DNA of 7,458 nucleotides from Rhodoferax sp. UBA4409. Lineage in GTDB: Bacteria > Pseudomonadota > Gammaproteobacteria > Burkholderiales > Burkholderiaceae_C. Numbering within the stretch: position 1 is the stretch's first letter; each line of letters begins with the position of its first letter. Location of the stretch: contig DGQR01000259.1 in NCBI GenBank assembly GCA_002390825.1, forward strand, positions 1 to 7,458, given 5' to 3'. The notes beneath the pieces were generated by a model that was not told where the DNA came from, did not search any database, and was given only the letters and a program-made list of their open reading frames with translations. This document shows positions 1-5,736 of the stretch, one piece after another. The translations under genes were made by a program, and so were the position numbers.

Positions 1-1747
1 CTACAAGTGGCGGGTCATCGCAGCCCTGGGTTTTATGGTGGCGGCCAAGCTGGCCAACGTCAGCGTGCCCTTGCTGCTCAAGCAGCTGGTGGACGCCATG
101 ACCCTGAAGCCTGGGGATGCCACGGCGGTGCTGGTGGTACCGGTGGCGCTGCTCGTGGGGTATGGCGCATTGCGGCTGTGCACCTCCTTGTTCAGCGAAC
201 TGCGCGAGCTGGTGTTTGCCAAGGCGACCGAGGGTGCTGCACGCTCCATCAGCCTCCAGGTGTTTCGCCACCTGCACGCGATGAGCTTGCGCTTCCACCT
301 GGAGCGCCAGACCGGAGGCATGACGCGTGACATCGAGCGGGGCACCCGTGGCGTGCATTCGCTGATCAACTATTCGCTCTACAGCATCGTGCCCACCTTG
401 ATCGAGGTGACGCTGGTGCTCACGCTGCTGGCAGTCAAGTTTGATGTGTGGTTTGCCTGGATCACCGGCATTGCGCTGGTGGTGTACATCGGCTTTACCG
501 TCACCGTGACCGAGTGGCGCACCCAGTTCCGCAAGAAGATGAACGAGATGGACAGCACGGCGCACAGCCGGGCCATCGACTCGCTGTTGAACTACGAAAC
601 GGTGAAGTACTTCAACAATGAAGACTTCGAGGCCCGCCGCTACGACGAGAACCTGGAGCGCTATCGCCGGGCGGCCGTCAAAAGCCAGCGCACCCTGAGC
701 CTGCTCAATAGCGGCCAGCAGCTCATCATTGCCAGCGCGCTGGTCACCATGCTGTGGCGTGCCACCCAGGGTGTGGTGGACGGGCGCATGACGCTGGGCG
801 ACCTGGTCATGGTCAACGCCTTCATGATCCAGCTCTACATTCCTTTGAACTTTCTGGGCGTGATTTACCGCGAGATCAAACAGAGCCTGACCGACCTGGA
901 AAAGATGTTCAGCCTGATGGAGCGTGAGCGCGAAATTGCGGATTCGCCGGATGCGCGCCCCCTGCAACTGGCGGCAGGCGGGAGCGATGCCAGCGTGCGG
1001 TTTGAAGATGTGACCTTCAGCTATGACCCGACAGGCAGCCAAGCCGCTGCGGGCACTGAGGCGCGCACCATCCTGCACCACATCAGTTTCGAGATACCGG
1101 CGGGTAAAACTGTCGCGGTAGTCGGGCCCAGCGGCTCGGGCAAGTCGACATTGGCGCGGCTGCTGTTCAGGTTTTATGACGTGCAGCAGGGTCGTATCAC
1201 CATTGCCGGGCAAGACATCCGCAACGTCACCCAAGGCAGCGTGCGCCAGGCGATCGGGATCGTGCCGCAGGACACCGTGCTGTTCAACGATACGGTGGAA
1301 TACAACATTGCTTATGGCCGCGCCGGTGCCAGCCGTGCCGAGGTGGAATCAGCCGCCAAGGCCGCTCACATTCACGGCTTTATTGCGGCAGCCCCTCGCG
1401 GTTACGACACCATGGTGGGCGAGCGGGGCTTGAAGCTCAGTGGGGGCGAAAAACAGCGTGTGGCCATTGCCCGCACGCTGCTCAAGAACCCACCTGTGAT
1501 GATTTTTGACGAAGCCACCAGTGCTTTGGACAGCGCCAACGAGCGCGCGATCCAAGCGGAGTTGCAAGGCGTTTCGCGCAATAAAACGACCTTGGTGATT
1601 GCGCACCGTTTGTCGACGGTGGTGGATGCGCACGAGATATTGGTGATGGATGCAGGTCGCATCATCGAGCGCGGCAATCATGCCGAGCTGCTATTGGCCA
1701 ATGGACGTTACGCGTCCATGTGGGCTTTGCAACAAAGCGGGGAGTGA
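1..1747 (+). CDS. Atm1-type ABC exporter, fused permease/ATPase (5' partial)
   Basis: This is the C-terminal 581 residues of a half-size ABC exporter; the reading frame is open from base 2, so the true start lies left of the window and the ATG at 35 is internal. Numbering from that Met, the membrane domain covers about residues 1-290 and contains the Atm1-like stretch NYETVKYFNNE (186-196) and the conserved segment QLYIPLNFLGVIYREI (266-281). The nucleotide-binding domain shows the A-loop Tyr330, Walker A GPSGSGKST (364-372), Q-loop Gln412, signature LSGGEKQR (468-475), Walker B VMIFDE (488-493), D-loop SALD (496-499) and switch His524, so it looks fully active. Atm1 relatives are inner-membrane homodimers that export glutathione-linked or metal-related compounds; that substrate is family knowledge, not seen here. 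About 20-40 N-terminal residues are probably missing. An Ala/Gly-rich insertion of roughly ten residues (332-343) follows the A-loop. The next gene starts three bases after the stop. Confidence 0.93.
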   Translation, partial: YKWRVIAALGFMVAAKLANVSVPLLLKQLVDAMTLKPGDATAVLVVPVALLVGYGALRLCTSLFSELRELVFAKATEGAARSISLQVFRHLHAMSLRFHLERQTGGMTRDIERGTRGVHSLINYSLYSIVPTLIEVTLVLTLLAVKFDVWFAWITGIALVVYIGFTVTVTEWRTQFRKKMNEMDSTAHSRAIDSLLNYETVKYFNNEDFEARRYDENLERYRRAAVKSQRTLSLLNSGQQLIIASALVTMLWRATQGVVDGRMTLGDLVMVNAFMIQLYIPLNFLGVIYREIKQSLTDLEKMFSLMEREREIADSPDARPLQLAAGGSDASVRFEDVTFSYDPTGSQAAAGTEARTILHHISFEIPAGKTVAVVGPSGSGKSTLARLLFRFYDVQQGRITIAGQDIRNVTQGSVRQAIGIVPQDTVLFNDTVEYNIAYGRAGASRAEVESAAKAAHIHGFIAAAPRGYDTMVGERGLKLSGGEKQRVAIARTLLKNPPVMIFDEATSALDSANERAIQAELQGVSRNKTTLVIAHRLSTVVDAHEILVMDAGRIIERGNHAELLLANGRYASMWALQQSGE

Positions 1748-1750
1748 TTT

Positions 1751-2365
1751 ATGGATGTTCTGTTGTTATTGGTAGCGGCACTCGCTTTCGCGTGGGCCAA
1801 GAAGAAAGACCAGAGCGAGCGTATTGCCCTGTTGGGCTCGACGCTGTCGCGCTTTGATATTGAAAAGTTGATGGAGAGCCTCACCGACGGGTATCTGCGG
1901 GCCTTGGGCGAAGAAGATGCCGAGCGCCAGGCACAGGTCTGGAGCTACCTCGAGGTGCAGGAGCAAACCCTGAGCGAGCAATTCGCGTCGTTTGCGGCCG
2001 AGTTCGCCACGCTGGAAGCGTCAACCACTCGCGTGAGTCGTTTGCCCATCGCCATTCCTTACGCGGCCCGCTGGTGGCCGGCGGCGGGGTTTGATGCGCG
2101 GGAAGCATTTGCAGTGCACGCGCGTGGCATTGCTGCCGTGGTTGAAAACCGGGCGGGCTTGGCGCCTAAGCGCCGTGCGTTCACTCTGTCGGCAGAGCTC
2201 TTCTTGATGCAGCACACCTGCCATTGGTATTGCCGCTCCAAGACGGTGGCCTCCGCCCGTTTGCTGGCGCGGCACAAGACGGCCTATCAGCAGGTGCTGC
2301 AGTCGGTGAGCGTTGGCACCCGCGATGCGTATCTGGCATTGACCGGGCAGAACTTGCCAGCCTGA
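1751..2365 (+). CDS. Hypothetical membrane-anchored protein, 204 aa
   Basis: I do not recognise this family. Residues 2-16 form one hydrophobic segment followed by KKKD, which fits an N-terminal membrane anchor with the rest in the cytoplasm (no cleavage site is evident), though an uncleaved signal anchor facing the periplasm is not excluded. The soluble part is largely helical in character: an acidic stretch at about 35-90, a Pro/Trp-containing turn (RLPIAIPYAARWWP, 97-110), then a basic helical C-terminus. A small His/Cys cluster, HTCHWYC, at 155-161 could bind a metal or be a redox site. The start is supported by GGGGAG at 1739-1744, six bases before the ATG and overlapping the end of the exporter gene, so the two genes are probably cotranscribed and translationally linked. 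The pairing hints at a role with the exporter, but that is inference. Composition matches its neighbours. Confidence 0.8.
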   Translation: MDVLLLLVAALAFAWAKKKDQSERIALLGSTLSRFDIEKLMESLTDGYLRALGEEDAERQAQVWSYLEVQEQTLSEQFASFAAEFATLEASTTRVSRLPIAIPYAARWWPAAGFDAREAFAVHARGIAAVVENRAGLAPKRRAFTLSAELFLMQHTCHWYCRSKTVASARLLARHKTAYQQVLQSVSVGTRDAYLALTGQNLPA

Positions 2366-2372
2366 AAGCGGC

Positions 2373-2408
2373 AAAAAAAAGAGGGTCCGGCGATCAAGCC
2401 GGACCCTC
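2373..2408 (-). terminator. Rho-independent terminator of the porin gene
   Basis: A perfect 10-bp stem (GAGGGTCCGG at 2381-2390 with CCGGACCCTC at 2399-2408) encloses an 8-base loop. On the minus strand it is followed at once by eight T residues (A-tract 2373-2380 on plus). It lies about 45 bases past the porin stop codon. On the plus strand no T-tract follows, so it is expected to work mainly for the porin; the convergent 204-aa gene may use only the hairpin. Confidence 0.9.
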
Positions 2409-2453
2409 AACCCGTCGCAATTCAACCTTGATTAACCTGGAGTACGTGCGCCC

Positions 2454-3536
2454 TTAAAAGGTCTTGCGCAAAGAGATTTCAGCGCCTTCGCCCGAGGCAT
2501 TGCTCTTTTCTGAGCCGTTGGCGTTAAAGCGTTTCTGCGTGTCGCGCACCAGCGAGAAGTGCACGCCGGTCGTCGCGTCCAGCAGCCAGGCGTAACCGAT
2601 CCCGATGCGGAAGCTGTCTACGTCGGAGCTGGCGTCGGTTGCAGATTTACGCGATGTCTCGTCGATGTTGCGCACAGAGGCCCGGATTTCCCCCGGGCCG
2701 TAAGGCACCCGAACACCGACGGTGAACACACTCTGGGAGCCCGTGCCGGTGATGTTAGCCTTGCTGGAGCGTGCATAGGTGCTACCGACGCGCGCAATTC
2801 CGAAGTCGTAATAGGCGCCCATCGCCACCGTGTCCATGGTCTTTTGGGTAGTGGTGTCCCATTTGTCTTGCTCTTGCTGGACGCTGAATGCCGTCGATGC
2901 AGGGCCGCTGGTGTAGGCCAGGTGGGCACCGATGCCATTTGCTGCCGTTTTTTCACCTTTGCTGAACGTGAGGCCGGCGTTGAAGCCGTTGGCAGTGGGG
3001 GTTGTGTAGTAAATCGCGTTGTTCCACTGGTTGGCCGCCAGAGCGCCACGTGATCCCATGGAGGCATAGCTGTCGCCGATGAATGCCTCATAGCGGCCTG
3101 CGGTAGACACGCCGTATTGCGGAGAGTGCAGGCGGCCGAGCTTCAGATCGCCGTATTTCTTGCTGTTCAAGCCAACCCATGCTTTGTCTTTGAACAAAGC
3201 GGCGCTGTCGTTCTGCGCACCGTTGTCGGCGTTAAAGCGCATTTCGATCATGAAATAGCTGCTCAGGTCGCTGTCAATGTCAGAAGCGCCGGAGAAATTC
3301 AGGCGTGCATTCGAACCTTCATCCACCGCTTCCGATGAGGTCGTTTCTTTGGACAGGTCAGAAGGAATGGCGCTTCTCAGGCCGACGTCCAGACGACCAG
3401 AAATTTTGACCGGGATCGCGGAGGTGACCGCTGGTGCAGTAGATGCGGGAGCGGGTGTTGGGGCGGACTGAGCAAATGCATTGCTGATCAATGCACACAG
3501 TGTGAGCGGCAGCAGGGTGGATGGAATAGGGTGCAC
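2454..3536 (-). CDS. Gram-negative general porin, outer-membrane beta-barrel
   Basis: A 360-residue outer-membrane porin of the Burkholderiales trimeric type (Porin_4/OmpC-like), expected to form a 16-strand diffusion channel. An N-terminal signal peptide ends at about AFA-22/Q23. It is followed by an Ala/Pro/Ser/Thr-rich stretch (24-41) before the first strand, VKISGRLDVGL (43-53). Alternating hydrophobic strands recur through the protein, for example YFMIEMRF (94-101), AWVGLNSKKYGDLKLGRL (119-136), AGLTFSKG and FRIGIGYAWLL. The chain ends in the typical C-terminal Phe360 (SLRKTF) recognised by the BAM machinery. The region around 137-170 corresponds to the constriction loop 3. The start is GTG at 3536-3534: GAGGAG at 3549-3544 lies seven bases upstream, and no in-frame ATG exists before the upstream stop. 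The n-region of the signal peptide has no Lys or Arg, which is unusual. Placed behind the GntR gene and sharing operator-like sequence with the catabolic operon, it probably serves entry of that operon's substrate. Confidence 0.9.
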   Translation of the reverse strand: MHPIPSTLLPLTLCALISNAFAQSAPTPAPASTAPAVTSAIPVKISGRLDVGLRSAIPSDLSKETTSSEAVDEGSNARLNFSGASDIDSDLSSYFMIEMRFNADNGAQNDSAALFKDKAWVGLNSKKYGDLKLGRLHSPQYGVSTAGRYEAFIGDSYASMGSRGALAANQWNNAIYYTTPTANGFNAGLTFSKGEKTAANGIGAHLAYTSGPASTAFSVQQEQDKWDTTTQKTMDTVAMGAYYDFGIARVGSTYARSSKANITGTGSQSVFTVGVRVPYGPGEIRASVRNIDETSRKSATDASSDVDSFRIGIGYAWLLDATTGVHFSLVRDTQKRFNANGSEKSNASGEGAEISLRKTF

Positions 3537-3543
3537 TTCAAAT

Positions 3544-3549
3544 CTCCTC
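3544..3549 (-). promoter_or_regulatory. Ribosome binding site that fixes the porin GTG start
   Basis: On the minus strand GAGGAG is followed by a seven-base spacer (ATTTGAA) and GTG. This strong Shine-Dalgarno match decides for the GTG at 3536, as there is no in-frame ATG or TTG between it and the upstream in-frame TGA at 3590-3588. Confidence 0.8.
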
Positions 3550-3576
3550 GTTGGTGTGAAATCAGTTAACTCGTCA

Positions 3577-3599
3577 TAAGTCAGACGTCAGATGACTTA
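3577..3599. promoter_or_regulatory. Putative GntR operator before the porin gene
   Basis: An inverted repeat with perfect 7-bp arms, TAAGTCA (3577-3583) and TGACTTA (3593-3599), surrounds a 9-bp spacer. Read on the minus strand, the element contains GACGTCTGAC (3589-3580), the same 10-mer found in the palindrome at 4503-4512 upstream of the enolase-superfamily gene. The core GTCTGAC has the GT-N3-AC form typical of FadR-subfamily GntR operators (family knowledge). It lies 41 bases before the porin start codon, where binding would block transcription. Assignment to the adjacent regulator is inference. Confidence 0.55.
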
Positions 3600-3604
3600 A
3601 ATTG

Positions 3605-3633
3605 AGTTTAGGAGAAAGTCTGAAATCCAAAAT
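3605..3633 (-). promoter_or_regulatory. Weak candidate porin promoter
   Basis: On the minus strand TAAACT (3610-3605) could be a -10 box, placing the start of transcription right at the edge of the operator-like repeat at 3577-3599. The upstream sequence only offers poor -35 matches (TTGGAT at 3630-3625 with a short 14-base spacer, or TTTTGG at 16). This is a guess from position rather than a strong consensus match. Confidence 0.25.
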
Positions 3634-3664
3634 CAGTGAAAACCCTGCCGGTGATCGGGCGGGG

Positions 3665-4426
3665 TCAGGCCGCTTCGATCTTGCGCCGCAGTCGCTCGCG
3701 GCTGTTGCTCAAGTGCATGAACATCGCGGCCTTGGCAGACGCTGCATCCTGGCGGGCGATGGCGTCGAAGATGGCTTCATGCTCGCGTTGGGCGATCTCT
3801 TTTCCGTCCGACAAAATAGGGAGTGCTTCGCCGAACTGGCCCGCCGCTGCATGGCTCTTGGCGGGCTCTGTGCCTTCGTGGGAGTGAGACCGCAAGGTGG
3901 CATTGCCCAGGTTGCCCAGCACTTCCAAAAAATACTGGTTGTCGGTAGCTGCCGCAATTTCAGCGTGGAAACGGTAGTCGTCTTCCACCGTGCTCTTCCC
4001 CGCCTGCCAGTTGGCCCGATAGTTCTGCAAGGCATCCCGCATCACCGCCAAATGAGCCTCCGTGCGGCGCAAAGCTGCGAGGTTTGCAGCTTCGGATTCC
4101 AGGCTGATCCGCAACTCCAGCATGGCAAGGGTTTGCTTGACATGTAGTTCTGGCGGCGGTGCTGACAGCAGGCCGCCGTTCACAGGCCGCTCCAGCACAA
4201 ATGTGCCTATTCCGTGACGGGTCTTCACAAAGCCACTGGCCTGCAGGCTGGACATCGCCTCGCGGACCACCGTTCGGCTCACGCTGAACTCTTGCATCAG
4301 CAATGGCTCCGGTGGAATGCGGTCCCCGGGTTTGAGCTCGCCCGCCAGGATGCGCGCCTGAAGACTGTCGACCACCCGCTGTGGCTGGCTTTTGCTGGTG
4401 AGGGGTTTGGGGGAGGGGGTGGTCAT
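3665..4426 (-). CDS. GntR-family transcriptional regulator (FadR/FCD subfamily)
   Basis: A 253-residue DNA-binding regulator. Residues about 14-80 form the winged helix-turn-helix, with the GntR hallmarks LKPGDRIPPEPLLMQEFSVS (31-50), RTVVREAMSSLQASGFV (51-67) and the wing RHGIGTFV (70-77). Residues about 95-245 are an FCD helical ligand-binding domain; D150, H154, H216 (REHEAIFDAI) and H238 (FMHL) match the Asp/His positions that bind a metal near the effector in this family. Between them lies a His-rich linker (HSHEGTEPAKSH, 181-192). Such proteins usually repress sugar-acid or organic-acid genes until the substrate or an intermediate binds. The ATG at 4426 is the only reasonable start: an in-frame stop lies 15 bases upstream and the next Met is residue 44. 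Its Shine-Dalgarno sequence is very poor, suggesting low expression. It is divergent from the enolase-superfamily operon and sits upstream of the porin, and likely controls both. Confidence 0.93.
   Translation of the reverse strand: MTTPSPKPLTSKSQPQRVVDSLQARILAGELKPGDRIPPEPLLMQEFSVSRTVVREAMSSLQASGFVKTRHGIGTFVLERPVNGGLLSAPPPELHVKQTLAMLELRISLESEAANLAALRRTEAHLAVMRDALQNYRANWQAGKSTVEDDYRFHAEIAAATDNQYFLEVLGNLGNATLRSHSHEGTEPAKSHAAAGQFGEALPILSDGKEIAQREHEAIFDAIARQDAASAKAAMFMHLSNSRERLRRKIEAA
4402..4422 (+). other. G-rich tract inside the start of the GntR gene
   Basis: The plus strand reads GGGG-TTT-GGGGG-A-GGGGG-T-GG, and is the template strand for codons 2-9 of the regulator (encoding the TTPSPKPLT segment). 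It has three long G runs and a final GG, so it falls just short of a canonical four-run G-quadruplex with G3 runs but could form a two-tier or imperfect one. It might equally be simple Pro codon usage. Confidence 0.35.
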
Positions 4427-4500
4427 ATGAGTCAGATTTTAATGAGGGCGCGAATGATCTCGATCACCCAAATTACGACGCATCAGGGTTAGTACCATCT

Positions 4501-4517
4501 AAGACGTCTGACGTCTT
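4501..4517. promoter_or_regulatory. Putative GntR operator in the divergent promoter region
   Basis: AAGACGTCTGACGTCTT is a perfect 17-bp palindrome around a central T, and contains the GT-N3-AC core (GTCTGAC) expected of FadR-type GntR operators. It lies 35 bases before the enolase-superfamily start codon and 74 bases before the regulator start codon, in the 126-bp gap between the divergent genes, so it could serve both repression of the operon and autoregulation. Ten of its bases recur in front of the porin gene. The perfect symmetry is seen directly; the bound protein is inferred. Confidence 0.65.
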
Positions 4518-4521
4518 GGTC

Positions 4522-4527
4522 TATAGT
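4522..4527 (+). promoter_or_regulatory. Candidate -10 box of the catabolic operon
   Basis: TATAGT sits 25 bases before the ATG at 4553 and directly after the palindromic operator, which would then occupy the spacer between -35 and -10. No good -35 is present at the right distance (CTAAGA at 4499-4504), so the promoter may be weak or the true box different (TATCAA at 4533-4538 is an alternative). Confidence 0.3.
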
Positions 4528-4552
4528 CACTGTATCAATTTGCGGACATCCC

Positions 4553-5707
4553 ATGAAGATCGAAAAAATTACAGGGCAAATATTCACCTACCCCACCCGG
4601 CGGTCGGTGGACAGCGATGGGCACTCTCACCCGGGCGTAGAGAGCCAGGCAAAAATGGCACTGCTGACCCTAGAGGCGGATACCGGCGATAAGGGTTATG
4701 CATTCGCACCCCAAGAAGTGGTACGCCCACATGTGTTGGACGCCTTTGTCCGCCCGGCGGCACTAGGGCAACACCCGATGCAGCGGGAAAAAATCTGGAA
4801 GAGCCTTGAGCACCGCCAACGCGGAAGCGCCGGCCAATTGACCGACCGGGCGCTTGCCGCCGTCGAGCAAGCGCTGTGGGATCTTGCGGGTCGCGCACTG
4901 CAAACCCCGGTGTACCGCCTTCTTGGTGGCTACCGCGATAAGGTGCCCGCTTACGGCAGCACCATGTGCGGCGACGAGTTACCAGGCGGGCTGGCCACAC
5001 CTGATGACTACGCCAACTTTGCACTCAAGCTGGTAGCGCGCGGCTACAAAGGCATCAAGATCCACACATGGATGCCGCCGGTGCGCTTTGCTCCGGATGT
5101 AGATATGGACATCAAGGCCTGTGCCGCTGTCCGTGAAGCTGTGGGCCCAAATATCGCGTTGATGCTGGACGGGTATCACAACTACAGCCGTGTAGACGCT
5201 TTGCGCATCGGCCGTGCGCTCGAAAAACTCCAATTCGCTTGGTTCGAAGAAATGATGAACGAACAAAGCATGGAGTCCTACGCATGGCTCGCAGGGCAGC
5301 TCGAAATTCCCATCCTCGGGCCCGAGAGCCTTTCTGGCAAACACTACAGCCGCGCAGCCTGGGTGCAGCACGGTGCCTGCGACATCTTGCGTGCAGGTGT
5401 ACCCGGCGTAGGCGGCATCACACCGACGCTGAAGGTCGCCCATCTGGCCGAGGCATTCGGAATGGACTGCGAGGTCCACGGCAACGGTGCGGCCAACCTC
5501 GCAGCCTGCGCGGCCATCAAAAACTGCAAGTGGTACGAACGGGGCTTGCTGCACCCGTTCCTGGAGTACGACGAAGTGCCGGCCTACCTTCATACATTGG
5601 TTGACCCGATGGACAGTGAAGGCTTCGTTCACCTGTCCCAAAAACCGGGGCTGGGCGAAGACATCAACTTCGACTACATCGAAGCCCACACCGTGTCGCG
5701 CTACTAA
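4553..5707 (+). CDS. Enolase-superfamily protein, mandelate racemase subgroup (probable sugar-acid dehydratase)
   Basis: A 384-residue metal-dependent enzyme, normal length for the mandelate racemase/muconate lactonizing group. Such enzymes abstract the proton next to a carboxylate to give a Mg-stabilised enolate, most often dehydrating a sugar acid. The N-terminal capping domain (about 1-125) carries a flexible loop with SDGHSHPG (21-28) and the family segment AVEQALWDLAGRALQTPVYRLLGG (103-126). The barrel shows K169-I-H171 at the end of strand 2, likely metal ligands D206 (LMLDGYH), E232 (WFEE) and E258 (LGPES), and H309 (CEVHGNG) as the likely general acid/base. The Asp usually paired with this His appears replaced by Gly282 (DILRAGVPGVGG). 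The C-terminus has the usual KPGLGEDINFD. The start follows a weak GGA (4544-4546). It is first in an operon with sugar ABC permeases and divergent from a GntR regulator. Substrate and exact reaction are unknown; a cycloisomerase or epimerase is possible. Confidence 0.88.
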   Translation: MKIEKITGQIFTYPTRRSVDSDGHSHPGVESQAKMALLTLEADTGDKGYAFAPQEVVRPHVLDAFVRPAALGQHPMQREKIWKSLEHRQRGSAGQLTDRALAAVEQALWDLAGRALQTPVYRLLGGYRDKVPAYGSTMCGDELPGGLATPDDYANFALKLVARGYKGIKIHTWMPPVRFAPDVDMDIKACAAVREAVGPNIALMLDGYHNYSRVDALRIGRALEKLQFAWFEEMMNEQSMESYAWLAGQLEIPILGPESLSGKHYSRAAWVQHGACDILRAGVPGVGGITPTLKVAHLAEAFGMDCEVHGNGAANLAACAAIKNCKWYERGLLHPFLEYDEVPAYLHTLVDPMDSEGFVHLSQKPGLGEDINFDYIEAHTVSRY

Positions 5708-5736
5708 AGTTCCAACCTGTAGCAAGGACCTCATAT

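Noticed and set aside
35..37. ATG at 35 as the start of the ABC exporter
   Set aside because: The frame is open to the window edge, the preceding residues (YKWRVIAALGF) continue a first membrane helix, and no ribosome site precedes this ATG.
2021..2425. Open frame on the minus strand opposite the 204-aa gene (134 codons)
   Set aside because: It would start within the porin terminator region and shows no protein-like features; the plus-strand gene has a good ribosome site and a membrane segment.
3383..3388. Another GACGTC inside the porin coding region
   Set aside because: Only the 6-bp core matches, without the extended TGAC or flanking symmetry; it is expected by chance in coding sequence.
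3637..3664. Possible terminator after the GntR gene (GCCCG/CCGGC-type hairpin followed by TTTT on minus)
   Set aside because: The stem is only about four pairs with a mismatch and the T run is short; read-through into the porin remains possible.
3602..4147. Open frame on the plus strand opposite the GntR gene (181 codons)
   Set aside because: It is antisense to conserved FCD domain codons and has no recognisable motif.
4553..5707. Naming the enzyme as a specific galactarate, rhamnonate or mandelate enzyme
   Set aside because: The visible active-site residues fit the superfamily but not clearly any one characterised family, so a gene symbol or substrate would be a guess.
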